Of a stretch of 12,970 nt of DNA, positions 1-6,968 are shown piece after piece. Each line of letters opens with the position of its first letter. Positions within the stretch are counted from its first letter, which is position 1. The DNA is taken from contig JBELEU010000043.1 of the NCBI GenBank assembly GCA_042093455.1, forward strand, positions 1-12,970, given 5' to 3'. The notes beneath the pieces are model-generated. The model searched no databases and had not been told where the DNA came from. It worked only from the letters and a program-made list of their open reading frames with translations. The position numbers and the translations under genes are program-made. The stretch is from GCA-2723085 sp042093455. GTDB lineage: Bacteria; Bacteroidota; Bacteroidia; Flavobacteriales_D; Parvicellaceae.

Positions 1-423
1 TCCAAGAAAAATATTTCTTAAATGCCCCAAATGAAGTGGCTTATTTGTATTAGGAGAAGAGTATTCAACCATAAATAAACGACCACTAGATTTTGTAACA
101 AAACCAAAATCATCGTCTAAAAACCAATCTCTAACAACAGCCCCCCAATAAGCATGAGTCAATTGAATATTTAAAAAACCTTTGACAACATTATAAGAAG
201 AAAAAAAGGAAGATTTTTCAATTAAATAATCACCAATTTGAGAAGCTGTTTCTTCAGGTTTATTTTTTGAGAACCTTAACAAAGGAAAAACCACCAATGT
301 GAAATCGCCCTCAAAAACTTTTTTAGTTTGCTCTATAACTGGTGGAACACTAACAGCTTCGTCACCATATAAAGCGGATATTGCATCTGAAATAGTTTCA
401 GAAATTTGTTTTAAAAAATACAT
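1..423 (-). CDS. argS: Arginine--tRNA ligase, N-terminal part (cut by window edge)
   Basis: Class I aminoacyl-tRNA synthetase that charges tRNA-Arg with arginine in the cytoplasm. Reading the minus strand from the ATG at 423 gives 141 residues without a stop up to the window edge. Residues 1 to about 118 correspond to the N-terminal tRNA-recognition domain of ArgRS. The catalytic domain then opens with VEYSSPNTNKPLHLGHLRN (about residues 119-137), in which HLGH is the class I HIGH signature, in the form usual for Bacteroidota ArgRS. The family is normally 550-600 residues, so roughly three quarters lies outside. The ATG shares its A with the last base of the upstream arginase stop (TAATG), so translation is probably coupled to that gene, and no separate Shine-Dalgarno is visible. 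Identification is firm from the HIGH region; only the C-terminal part cannot be checked. Confidence 0.93.
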   Translation of the reverse strand, partial: MYFLKQISETISDAISALYGDEAVSVPPVIEQTKKVFEGDFTLVVFPLLRFSKNKPEETASQIGDYLIEKSSFFSSYNVVKGFLNIQLTHAYWGAVVRDWFLDDDFGFVTKSSGRLFMVEYSSPNTNKPLHLGHLRNIFLG

Positions 424-1379
424 TAACCTCTTTTTTCTACGATTGATGTTGCTTGATCTAAAATTCTTAAAGCTGTTTCAGCCATTTTGTTTTGTTTGTT
501 ATCTAAACATGGATTTATCTCTACAACTTCTAAACAACAAGTTCTTTTGTCAATCAATAAATGATTTATGATTCCGCTTGCTTCTTGTTCAGTGAAACCG
601 TTCATAACAGGTGTTCCTGTACCGTATGAGACTAAATCACAATCTAGGCTATCAACATCAAATGATATGTAAATTAAATCACATGATGAAAGGTGTTTTA
701 AAATCTCACTAGCAATAGTATCAGGAGATGTTCTTCTAACTTCTTCAACTGAAATTTTTTTAATGTTATTTTCAATAATAAAATAATCTTCTGGATCTTC
801 TGATGACCTCAAACCAACTAAAACTACATCATCGGTATTTAATTTTGGTGATATATTTTCTAAATTCTTATACTTTTCCCATTGTTGTTGAGTTAAGTGA
901 TCCAGTTCATGAGCTCTGTGCTTATCATTGTCAGATCCAACGGAAGCTGCTAAAGACATTCCATGCACATTTCCTGATGGAGTAGTAAAAGGGGAATGCA
1001 AATCTGCATGAGCATCAATCCAAACTGCACCTATTCTTTTTTCTGGATAAGTAGACTTTAATCCTGCTAAAGTTCCTGCAGCATTGGAATGATCAGCAGA
1101 AATTATTAGAGGAAAATTGTGCTTATTTAATGACTTATTGATAGTTGACGAGATACCTTCGCATACTTTTATCACAGACTCAATACGTATTGCTTTCGGA
1201 AACTTTATAGGTTCGTCCAAAACATTATTGTAATTTGGGACAGTAATACTACTGTACTTTTTGAATAAATTTGATTTTAAATTTCTAGAGGCCACCTTTA
1301 ATGCATCTATACTTAATGAAGAACCTCTTGTACCAGCGCCTATTTCAGAACAATTTTCAATAATCTGAATTTTACCCAT
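423..1379 (-). CDS. rocF: Arginase family protein, probable arginase
   Basis: Probable arginase, hydrolysing L-arginine to L-ornithine and urea at a binuclear Mn centre in the cytoplasm; 318 aa, normal for the family. The metal-ligand motifs are in order: ADHS (95-98, in place of the usual GGDHS), DAHAD (122-126) and SFDVDSLD (239-246). SGNVHG (135-140) is the loop that in true arginases binds the substrate alpha-amino and carboxylate groups, which favours arginase over agmatinase or formimidoylglutamase. GTGTP (253-257) and LEVVEINPCLD (283-293) match the family C-terminal core. The ATG start gives a complete alpha/beta fold. Its stop overlaps the argS start by one base, so both genes are probably one transcript. 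The pairing puts an arginine-degrading and an arginine-charging enzyme under common control, an inference from position. Substrate is not proven, and other ureohydrolases are the alternative. Confidence 0.9.
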   Translation of the reverse strand: MGKIQIIENCSEIGAGTRGSSLSIDALKVASRNLKSNLFKKYSSITVPNYNNVLDEPIKFPKAIRIESVIKVCEGISSTINKSLNKHNFPLIISADHSNAAGTLAGLKSTYPEKRIGAVWIDAHADLHSPFTTPSGNVHGMSLAASVGSDNDKHRAHELDHLTQQQWEKYKNLENISPKLNTDDVVLVGLRSSEDPEDYFIIENNIKKISVEEVRRTSPDTIASEILKHLSSCDLIYISFDVDSLDCDLVSYGTGTPVMNGFTEQEASGIINHLLIDKRTCCLEVVEINPCLDNKQNKMAETALRILDQATSIVEKRG

Positions 1380-1487
1380 TTATTATATTGTTAATTAATT
1401 TAGTTATTTAAAAAATTAATGATTTCGAAAATAAAAAACTATGAAGACGAAAGCATCAAAATAGTCGATAAAATTAAAACATAGGCC

Positions 1488-2129
1488 TTAATCCACTAAT
1501 TTATCTTTAAAAACCTTTCTAAATTTATCAATTTTTGGTTGTATTACATATTGACAATACGATTGATTTTTGTTTGAATTAAAATAATTAACATGATATT
1601 TCTCTGCTTTGTAAAAAACATCTAGCATCAAAATTTCTGTAATAACTGGGTTATTCCACGCTTTTGACTCATTCAATTTATTTTTATAATTCTCAGCTTG
1701 TTTTAATTGATTCTGATCTAAACAATAAATACCAGACCTATATTGTGTTCCAATGTCATTTCCTTGCTGATTTAGAGTTGTAGGATCGTGTGTTTGCCAA
1801 AAAACCTCCAATAACTCACTAAAAGATATAACAGACGAATCATAAACAATTCTTGCAACTTCATTGTGTCCTGTTTGTCCAGAGCAAACCTGCTCATAAG
1901 TTGGATTTAATGTTGTTCCAGCACAATATCCTGGAAGAACAGATTCAACCCCTTTTAGTTGTTGAAATACAGCCTCAACACACCAAAAGCAACCAGCACC
2001 AAATACTATTGTATCGTTTTTCATATTAAATTTATCATTATTAGTTACCACTTCTAATTCAGAAGCATTACAAGAAAAAAGTGATTGTAATATCAACAGA
2101 GTTAAAACAAATCGCATATTTAAAATCAT
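1488..2129 (-). CDS. msrA: Peptide-methionine (S)-S-oxide reductase MsrA, lipoprotein form
   Basis: Reduces the S-epimer of methionine sulfoxide in proteins. The core is complete: GCFWC (46-50 from the chosen start) with catalytic Cys47, GHNEVA with the conserved Glu90, GNDIGTQYRS with Asp125 and Tyr130, and the C-terminal SYCQYVIQPK. Additional Cys residues at 50, 69, 82 and 192 are candidates for the resolving cysteine. The frame stays open upstream to 2213, but that would overlap the divergent gene. The ATG at 2129 (or 2117) instead gives a short hydrophobic segment ending in LFSC, a plausible lipobox with Cys20, so the enzyme is probably a lipoprotein facing the periplasm, repairing envelope proteins. 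A cytoplasmic form starting at the internal Met just before KNDTIVFG cannot be excluded. Arginase lies 108 bases downstream on the same strand. No clear promoter was found. Confidence 0.92.
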   Translation of the reverse strand: MILNMRFVLTLLILQSLFSCNASELEVVTNNDKFNMKNDTIVFGAGCFWCVEAVFQQLKGVESVLPGYCAGTTLNPTYEQVCSGQTGHNEVARIVYDSSVISFSELLEVFWQTHDPTTLNQQGNDIGTQYRSGIYCLDQNQLKQAENYKNKLNESKAWNNPVITEILMLDVFYKAEKYHVNYFNSNKNQSYCQYVIQPKIDKFRKVFKDKLVD

Positions 2130-2184
2130 ATAATTTTGTTGTACCACCAAATTAACGAATCTTTGGATAACGATATTTATTTGT

Positions 2185-2676
2185 ATGATAAAAATTGGGT
2201 TAATTTCTGACACTCACGGACATTGGGATGATGCTTATGAAAAATACTTTTCAGAGTGCGATGAGATTTGGCATGCTGGTGATATTGGAAATATCTCCAT
2301 CATGGATAAGTTAAACAAAATATCTCCAGCCAAAGCTGTATATGGAAATATTGACAATCATTTAATTAGAGCAGAGTACCCTGAGAACCTTTGTTTTAAA
2401 ATTGAAGGTTTAAAATTTTGGATAACTCACATTGGAGGGAAACCCTACAATTACAACAAACGCACTTATTCAAAATTAAAAGATGAAAAACCAGATGTTT
2501 TTATTTGTGGACATAGCCACATATGTAAAGTAATGATGGACAAAAGGTTAAATACACTTTACATAAATCCTGGTGCAGCAGGAAAAGTAGGTTTTCACAA
2601 TGTGAGAACTCTAATAAGATTCAATATTTCTTCAGGTTCAATAAAAAACTTAGAAGTAATAGAACTCAAAAAATAA
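2185..2676 (+). CDS. YfcE/MJ0936-like metallophosphoesterase
   Basis: Small calcineurin-like phosphoesterase of the YfcE/MJ0936 family; these act on phosphodiesters with Mn or other divalent metals, but the natural substrate is usually unknown. At 163 aa it has the normal size. The metal-site motifs appear in order: SDTHG (8-12), HAGDIGN (30-36), GNIDNH (54-59, in place of the usual GNCD), TH (81-82), GHSH (109-112) and the family-typical INPGA (127-131). There is no signal peptide, so it should be cytoplasmic. It is transcribed divergently from msrA with 55 bases between starts. Its stop lies one base from the stop of the convergent DUF4293 gene. The start at 2185 is the first Met and leads directly into the first beta strand. 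The family is certain; the substrate is not. Confidence 0.9.
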   Translation: MIKIGLISDTHGHWDDAYEKYFSECDEIWHAGDIGNISIMDKLNKISPAKAVYGNIDNHLIRAEYPENLCFKIEGLKFWITHIGGKPYNYNKRTYSKLKDEKPDVFICGHSHICKVMMDKRLNTLYINPGAAGKVGFHNVRTLIRFNISSGSIKNLEVIELKK

Positions 2677-2677
2677 A

Positions 2678-3148
2678 CTACCTAAGTCTATCTAAAGATT
2701 TGATTAATTTCTCATCATTCTTTACGCCCCTATTTGCAAGAAATATTAAAGGAATTGCGCTTACCATTAAATATAATCCAATACCATAAGTTGGATTTTC
2801 AGAAACAATTTCTTCAGGCAATGTCACTGAAAGAAACATATATATAATAGTAATTAGCAATACAAAATAATTTGCCTTTCCCAATGATAATTGAGATTTT
2901 CGGTTTTTATACTTTAACAAGGTAAATATGCTTAATGAAATAGTAAATAAATAACCAATAAAGTATGGATAATTTGAAAAAACCTTTGGATAATTTGAAA
3001 TGAAAAGATTATTTTCTGACTTCCACCCAAATGCTCCAAAAGAAATTACTTGATCTCCAATCTCGTAGCTTCCAAATGGAAATAATGTAGCAATAAAAAC
3101 AACTACAATAGAAAGAATTATGTAAATCGACTGTACTCTTTGAATCAT
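2678..3148 (-). CDS. DUF4293 family integral membrane protein
   Basis: Small inner-membrane protein of 156 aa assigned to DUF4293, a Bacteroidota family of unknown function. Recognition rests on the amino end (MIQRVQSIYIILS) and the basic tail (DEKLIKSLDRLR), both of which I recall as typical. Four hydrophobic helices can be read at about 8-25, 61-79, 92-110 and 122-138. A soluble loop of about 35 residues follows the first helix. No catalytic motif is visible. It is divergent from rho across 213 bases, and a TAnnTTTG -7 element lies just upstream of its start. Whether the rho neighbourhood reflects a functional link is unknown. Confidence 0.85.
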   Translation of the reverse strand: MIQRVQSIYIILSIVVVFIATLFPFGSYEIGDQVISFGAFGWKSENNLFISNYPKVFSNYPYFIGYLFTISLSIFTLLKYKNRKSQLSLGKANYFVLLITIIYMFLSVTLPEEIVSENPTYGIGLYLMVSAIPLIFLANRGVKNDEKLIKSLDRLR

Positions 3149-3171
3149 TTTTAATTTAAATTTTAACTATA

Positions 3172-3179
3172 CAAATATA
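3172..3179 (-). promoter_or_regulatory. Putative -7 promoter element for the DUF4293 gene
   Basis: Read on the minus strand the octamer is TATATTTG, a full match to the Bacteroidota -7 consensus TAnnTTTG. It lies 23 bases before the DUF4293 ATG, so the transcript would start very close to the start codon with a leader under 20 bases. No convincing TTG element is present at the matching -33 distance, where the sequence is T-rich. The call therefore rests on the -7 octamer and its position. Confidence 0.45.
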
Positions 3180-3230
3180 GTATTAGACTGATACAGTAGA
3201 AAAAGAATGAAAACAAAAAAATGAAAAATG

Positions 3231-3260
3231 TTTGAATCTTAATAAGTTGTATTATATTTG
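3231..3260 (+). promoter_or_regulatory. Putative Bacteroidota-type promoter of rho
   Basis: TTTG (3231-3234) is followed after 18 bases by TATATTTG (3253-3260). This matches the -33 TTG and -7 TAnnTTTG elements recognised by the primary sigma factor of Bacteroidota, at a spacing within the usual range. Transcription should begin near 3265, giving rho a leader of about 95 bases. It is the best-formed promoter in the window. Confidence 0.65.
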
Positions 3261-3361
3261 ATAAATCAAGAATTATAAAACAATTCTGTTTTAATACCCA
3301 ATCAAATAATCCTAACAAGCTAAATCAAGCTATTCCGATAATCACATATTTATTATAATTA
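3261..3361 (+). promoter_or_regulatory. rho leader, G-poor and C-enriched, possible Rho autoregulatory region
   Basis: The leader between the promoter and the rho ATG holds about 17 C and 5 G, an imbalance resembling the unstructured C>G stretches that Rho binds (rut sites). It also holds a weak inverted repeat, AGAATT (3269-3274) and AATTCT (3282-3287), followed by GTTTT, and a direct repeat CAAGCTA at 3316-3322 and 3326-3332. rho leaders in other bacteria are known to mediate autoregulation by Rho. That this leader does the same is inferred from composition only. No Shine-Dalgarno sequence precedes the ATG. Confidence 0.3.
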
Positions 3362-4927
3362 ATGTACGATATTGAAAATCTTAACAAAAAAAAGGTTACA
3401 GAACTAAGAGAAATTGCTGATACCCTTAAAATTGAAAAAACTGAGAAATTAAAAAAACAAGAATTGGTCTATAAAATTCTTGACGAACAAGCTCTTAAGC
3501 CTGTCGAAAAGAAAGAAGAAACAAAAAGAACTGAACCTTCTCACCAACCAAAAAGAGTTAACCCACCTAGTAATTCTACTGTTAAAAAACCTAACCCTAA
3601 CAGGAACAATAATCACAAAAAACCTGAAAACAACAGAGCAAAGGAAGCAACTTCTGAAAACAAAGTTTCTGAAGAAAAAAACAAAGAAAATACTAGAGAA
3701 AATACATCAAACAGACCTCATAATAATAAGGACAATCAACATCATAAAAGAAAACCCCATCATCAACACCAAGAAAGAAACCACAACAAAGAAGATTATG
3801 ACTATAATTTTGATGGAATTGTAATAAGTGAAGGTGTATTAGAGTTAATGCAAGACGGATATGGTTTTTTAAGATCAGCTGACTATCATTATCTTTCATC
3901 TCCTGATGATGTTTATGTATCTCAGTCACAAGTTAAATTTTTTGGATTAAGAACGGGTGATACCATAAAAGGTGTAGTTAGACCTCCAAAACATGGTGAA
4001 CGATATTTTCCTTTGGTAAAAGTTGAAAAAATTAATGGTAGAGATCCAGAATTTATTAGAGACAGAGTTCCTTTTGAGCATTTGACCCCTCTTTTTCCTA
4101 GTGAAAAGTTTAAACTTACCGGTCATGCTGAAGAATCTATTTCAACAAGAGTTATGGATTTGTTCTCTCCTATTGGTAAAGGGCAAAGAGGAATGATTGT
4201 TGCCCAACCTAAAACAGGTAAAACAATGTTACTCAAAGATGTTGCAAATTCAATAGCAGCCAACCACCCTGAAACCTATTTAATTGTTCTTCTAATAGAT
4301 GAAAGACCTGAGGAAGTTACCGATATGCAAAGAAGCGTAAAAGCTGAAGTTATTGCTTCCACATTTGACGAACCAGCAGAAAGACATGTAAAGGTGGCCA
4401 ACATCGTTCTTCAAAAAGCTAAAAGACTTGTAGAATGTGGTCATGACGTATGTATTCTACTTGATTCAATTACAAGACTAGCAAGAGCCTACAATACGGT
4501 TATGCCGGCATCTGGAAAAGTACTTACTGGGGGTGTTGATGCTAACGCACTTCACAAACCAAAAAGATTCTTTGGTGCAGCTAGAAATATAGAAAATGGA
4601 GGTTCTCTTACTATTCTTGCTACTGCTTTAACAGAAACTGGTTCTAAAATGGATGAAGTAATATTTGAAGAATTTAAAGGTACTGGTAATATGGAACTTC
4701 AGTTGGATAGAAAAATTTCTAACAGAAGAATATTCCCTGCCATTGATATTCTTACTTCTGGAACGAGAAGAGAAGATTTACTACTAGATAAAGAAACCTT
4801 GCAAAGAGTATGGATTTTAAGAAAGCACCTAGCTGATATGAATCCGATTGAAGCAATGGAATTCATGAAAGATAGATTAAGATCTAGCAAATCAAATGAA
4901 GAGTTCTTAGTCTCAATGAACGGCTAA
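3362..4927 (+). CDS. rho: Transcription termination factor Rho with long N-terminal insert
   Basis: Hexameric RNA-dependent ATPase and helicase that ends transcription at Rho-dependent sites; 521 aa against about 420 in E. coli. A Rho_N helical domain (about 1-45) is followed by a low-complexity segment (about 46-150) rich in Asn, His, Lys and Glu, with about 20 Asn and 9 His and few hydrophobic residues. The cold-shock RNA-binding domain follows (about 155-226, including QDGYGFLRSADYHYLSSPDD). The ATPase core has Walker A QPKTGKT (282-288), Walker B CILLDSITR (364-372), and the Q-loop region GGVDANALHKPKRFFGAARN (390-409). All expected core motifs are intact. The N-terminal insert is common in Bacteroidota; in Bacteroides thetaiotaomicron the corresponding disordered region is reported to promote condensate formation. 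A promoter lies about 100 bases upstream, and a DUF4199 gene follows after 10 bases, probably in the same transcript. Confidence 0.98.
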   Translation: MYDIENLNKKKVTELREIADTLKIEKTEKLKKQELVYKILDEQALKPVEKKEETKRTEPSHQPKRVNPPSNSTVKKPNPNRNNNHKKPENNRAKEATSENKVSEEKNKENTRENTSNRPHNNKDNQHHKRKPHHQHQERNHNKEDYDYNFDGIVISEGVLELMQDGYGFLRSADYHYLSSPDDVYVSQSQVKFFGLRTGDTIKGVVRPPKHGERYFPLVKVEKINGRDPEFIRDRVPFEHLTPLFPSEKFKLTGHAEESISTRVMDLFSPIGKGQRGMIVAQPKTGKTMLLKDVANSIAANHPETYLIVLLIDERPEEVTDMQRSVKAEVIASTFDEPAERHVKVANIVLQKAKRLVECGHDVCILLDSITRLARAYNTVMPASGKVLTGGVDANALHKPKRFFGAARNIENGGSLTILATALTETGSKMDEVIFEEFKGTGNMELQLDRKISNRRIFPAIDILTSGTRREDLLLDKETLQRVWILRKHLADMNPIEAMEFMKDRLRSSKSNEEFLVSMNG

Positions 4928-4937
4928 TACCATTTAG

Positions 4938-5501
4938 ATGAGCAAATCCATAAAAATTGGAATTGCAGCAGTTGTAATTTCAATACTATTTGAAATTATA
5001 ACTTTTTGGTACGGACTTCATGATAACATAAATGCAAGCGCAATTTCATTTATGGCACATTCATTTATTTTGATATCATCTGTTGCAACTACAATCGTTT
5101 CTGTTAGCAAACACAAAGATTTCAATGATATTATATCTCAACTTAAAGCTGGTATTAAGACAACTTCTATTTACGCAGTTTTTATGAGCTGTTTTTTCTT
5201 CTCCTATAATAAATGGATCAATCCCAATTACATGGAGAACAGAAGAAACCACTTAATAGAACTAACTAAAGATGACAAAACAAGAGAGGTAATAAGAAAT
5301 GAGATTGAAGCAAATCCAGAATATTATGAAACCGAATCTTCCGAAGACTTAATTGACAATCAACAAGAAAGTATCAATACAACCAGAGAACCAAAAGTAA
5401 TTTTTGCGCTTAGTTTGTTCTCTTTAATGATATTGGGAATGGTTTTTTCATTAATTATTGCCTTTTTCAACAGAATGATTCAAAAACGATTCAACGAATA
5501 A
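4938..5501 (+). CDS. DUF4199 family integral membrane protein
   Basis: Inner-membrane protein of 187 aa that I place in DUF4199, a Bacteroidota family of unknown function. Support comes from the helix layout and the block from KAGIKTTSIYA to NKWINPNYME (70-100). Predicted helices lie at about 5-27, 35-56, 72-90 and 155-177. A charged hydrophilic stretch of about 60 residues, rich in Glu and Asp, sits between helices three and four and is the only sizeable soluble part. No catalytic motif is seen. It starts 10 bases after the rho stop and so is probably co-transcribed with rho. Its 3' end overlaps the convergent mpl gene by 11 bases. A role in termination cannot be inferred from position alone. 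Confidence 0.75.
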   Translation: MSKSIKIGIAAVVISILFEIITFWYGLHDNINASAISFMAHSFILISSVATTIVSVSKHKDFNDIISQLKAGIKTTSIYAVFMSCFFFSYNKWINPNYMENRRNHLIELTKDDKTREVIRNEIEANPEYYETESSEDLIDNQQESINTTREPKVIFALSLFSLMILGMVFSLIIAFFNRMIQKRFNE

Positions 5502-6852
5502 TCCTAGAACCTAATTCATTGAAATCAACACCATCAAAATTACCACTACTCATCATCAATAAATTTTGATTTTCCCAGTTTTTTGCTAAAATTATTTCTA
5601 CTAATTCTTTAGATGATGTTAAAACTGTAATGTTTTCTGTTCCGAAAGAATTTAATACATCTTCTTCTGAAATATCATCCAATTTTTTATGCTTAATAGT
5701 AGCTCTATTAAAATAAATATATGCTTCATCTGCGTCAACCATTGAGTGATTATATTCTTGTAAAAAACCTTTATTTAAACTACTAAAAGTATGCAATTCC
5801 ATACATGCTATTAAAGTTCTATTTTTAAATTGCTTTTTCAGGGCCTTGGTTGTTGCTTTTAATTTGGAGGGAGAGTGTGCAAAATCTTTATAAAATGAAA
5901 AATTATCATTCTTGCAAACAAGCTCTAACCTTTTAGAAGCCCCTTTGAAAGTTTTAATGGATCTGTAAAATGACACATCATCTATTCCAATTGTTTGACA
6001 AACCAACTGAGCAGCCTTCAGGTTTTGTAAATTATGATCTCCAAATACTTCAATAGGAATTTCATTCCCCATTTCATCTATTAAAACTGTTACCCCATCA
6101 TCAATTAAATGGGAATGAGTAGTATATGATTTTTTTAAACAATTGTTTTCTACAGTACTTACCATATTAACTAATGGTGCATCATTACTACAATAAAAAA
6201 GTGATCCATTTGCAGAAACTCCTTCAGCAAATATTTTAAATTGATCAATGTAGTTTTCAAAAGTTGGGAAAACATTAATATGATCCCAAGCAATTCCACT
6301 TATTACAGCAATATCAGGATGATATAGGTGAAATTTCGGTCGTCTATCAATTGGGGAAGATAAATATTCATCACCTTCTAAAACAGCAATTTTTGGCTTA
6401 TCAGACAACTTAACCATACAATCAAACCCTTCCAATTGTGCCCCAACCATATAGTTATGATCGACATTATTTACCTTGAGCACATGTAATATCATACTTG
6501 TTATTGAAGTTTTACCGTGACTCCCTCCAATAACAACTCTAGTTTGGCTCTTTGTTTGCTCATATATAAACTCAGGGTAAGAATATATAGGAATCTTTAA
6601 ACTTTGTGCTGCCAACAGTTCTGGATTATCGGCTCTTGCATGCATACCTAATATTATTGCATCAATTCCAACAACTATGGATTCACGATTCCAACCAATT
6701 TTTTTTGGTAAAAGTCCATACTTGCTTAACCTTCCTTTTGATGGTTCAAAGATTTCATCGTCAGAACCAGTAACAACATCTCCTTTAAGGTGCAAAGCAA
6801 TAGCTAAATTATGCATTGCACTTCCACCAATTGCAATAAAATGATAATTCAT
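5491..6852 (-). CDS. mpl: Mpl-type Mur ligase (UDP-MurNAc:L-Ala-gamma-D-Glu-meso-Dap ligase-like)
   Basis: Cytoplasmic ATP-dependent ligase of the Mur family, most like Mpl, which attaches recycled murein tripeptide to UDP-N-acetylmuramic acid and so bypasses MurC, MurD and MurE. The 453 residues show the three Mur domains. An N-terminal Rossmann-like UDP-binding part starts IAIGGSAMHN (6-15). The central ATPase domain has GGSHGKTS (109-116), EGDEY (159-163) and WDHINVF (189-195). The C-terminal domain follows GDHNLQN (271-277), FKGASKRLE (302-310) and DFAHSPSK (323-330). The N-terminal GGSAMHN replaces the GIGGxGM pattern of MurC, and the length is close to Mpl, which favours Mpl over MurC. 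Bacteroidota homologues are often labelled peptidoglycan synthetase. It runs convergent with the DUF4199 gene and divergent from rarA. The exact peptide substrate is inferred. Confidence 0.85.
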   Translation of the reverse strand: MNYHFIAIGGSAMHNLAIALHLKGDVVTGSDDEIFEPSKGRLSKYGLLPKKIGWNRESIVVGIDAIILGMHARADNPELLAAQSLKIPIYSYPEFIYEQTKSQTRVVIGGSHGKTSITSMILHVLKVNNVDHNYMVGAQLEGFDCMVKLSDKPKIAVLEGDEYLSSPIDRRPKFHLYHPDIAVISGIAWDHINVFPTFENYIDQFKIFAEGVSANGSLFYCSNDAPLVNMVSTVENNCLKKSYTTHSHLIDDGVTVLIDEMGNEIPIEVFGDHNLQNLKAAQLVCQTIGIDDVSFYRSIKTFKGASKRLELVCKNDNFSFYKDFAHSPSKLKATTKALKKQFKNRTLIACMELHTFSSLNKGFLQEYNHSMVDADEAYIYFNRATIKHKKLDDISEEDVLNSFGTENITVLTSSKELVEIILAKNWENQNLLMMSSGNFDGVDFNELGSRIIR

Positions 6853-6886
6853 GGAATTAAATTAACACATATAAACACTCTCATTA

Positions 6887-6897
6887 TGTGAATCACA
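6887..6897. promoter_or_regulatory. Dyad TGTGA-A-TCACA between mpl and rarA
   Basis: A perfect 11-base palindrome lies 34 bases before the mpl start and 71 before the rarA start. The arms resemble CRP/FNR-family half sites, but the single-base centre is much shorter than the six-base spacer of the E. coli CRP site, so that assignment is not supported. On the minus strand a TATATGTG sequence, one mismatch from TAnnTTTG, lies between the dyad and mpl; the dyad could therefore be an operator. Chance is a serious alternative in such AT-rich sequence. Confidence 0.2.
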
Positions 6898-6968
6898 ATT
6901 AGTTTTTCACACTAAAACATTAAAATGAATTATATTTAAATTGAATTAATAGAATCACCTTTTAAACA

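Noticed and set aside
299..571. Plus-strand open frame of 90 codons opposite argS and arginase
   Set aside because: It runs antisense to the ArgRS N-terminus and the arginase C-terminus, both of which are recognisable proteins.
1380..1487. Gap between arginase and msrA searched for a promoter, terminator or small RNA
   Set aside because: Only imperfect TAnnTTTG-like octamers and no stable hairpin were found; nothing is supported.
2130..2213. Longer N-terminus for MsrA starting at 2213
   Set aside because: It would overlap the start of the divergent metallophosphoesterase and place a non-signal extension before a good lipoprotein leader; the ATG at 2129 is preferred.
2648..2687. Inverted repeat ACTTAG/CTAAGT at the end of the metallophosphoesterase gene as a terminator
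   Set aside because: The arms are only six bases with a loop of 28 bases and no U-tract follows.
3480..3824. Plus-strand open frame of 114 codons inside rho
   Set aside because: It is the +1-shifted frame of the A-rich low-complexity rho insert; its Lys/Thr/Ile-rich product has no domain, and rho fully explains the region.
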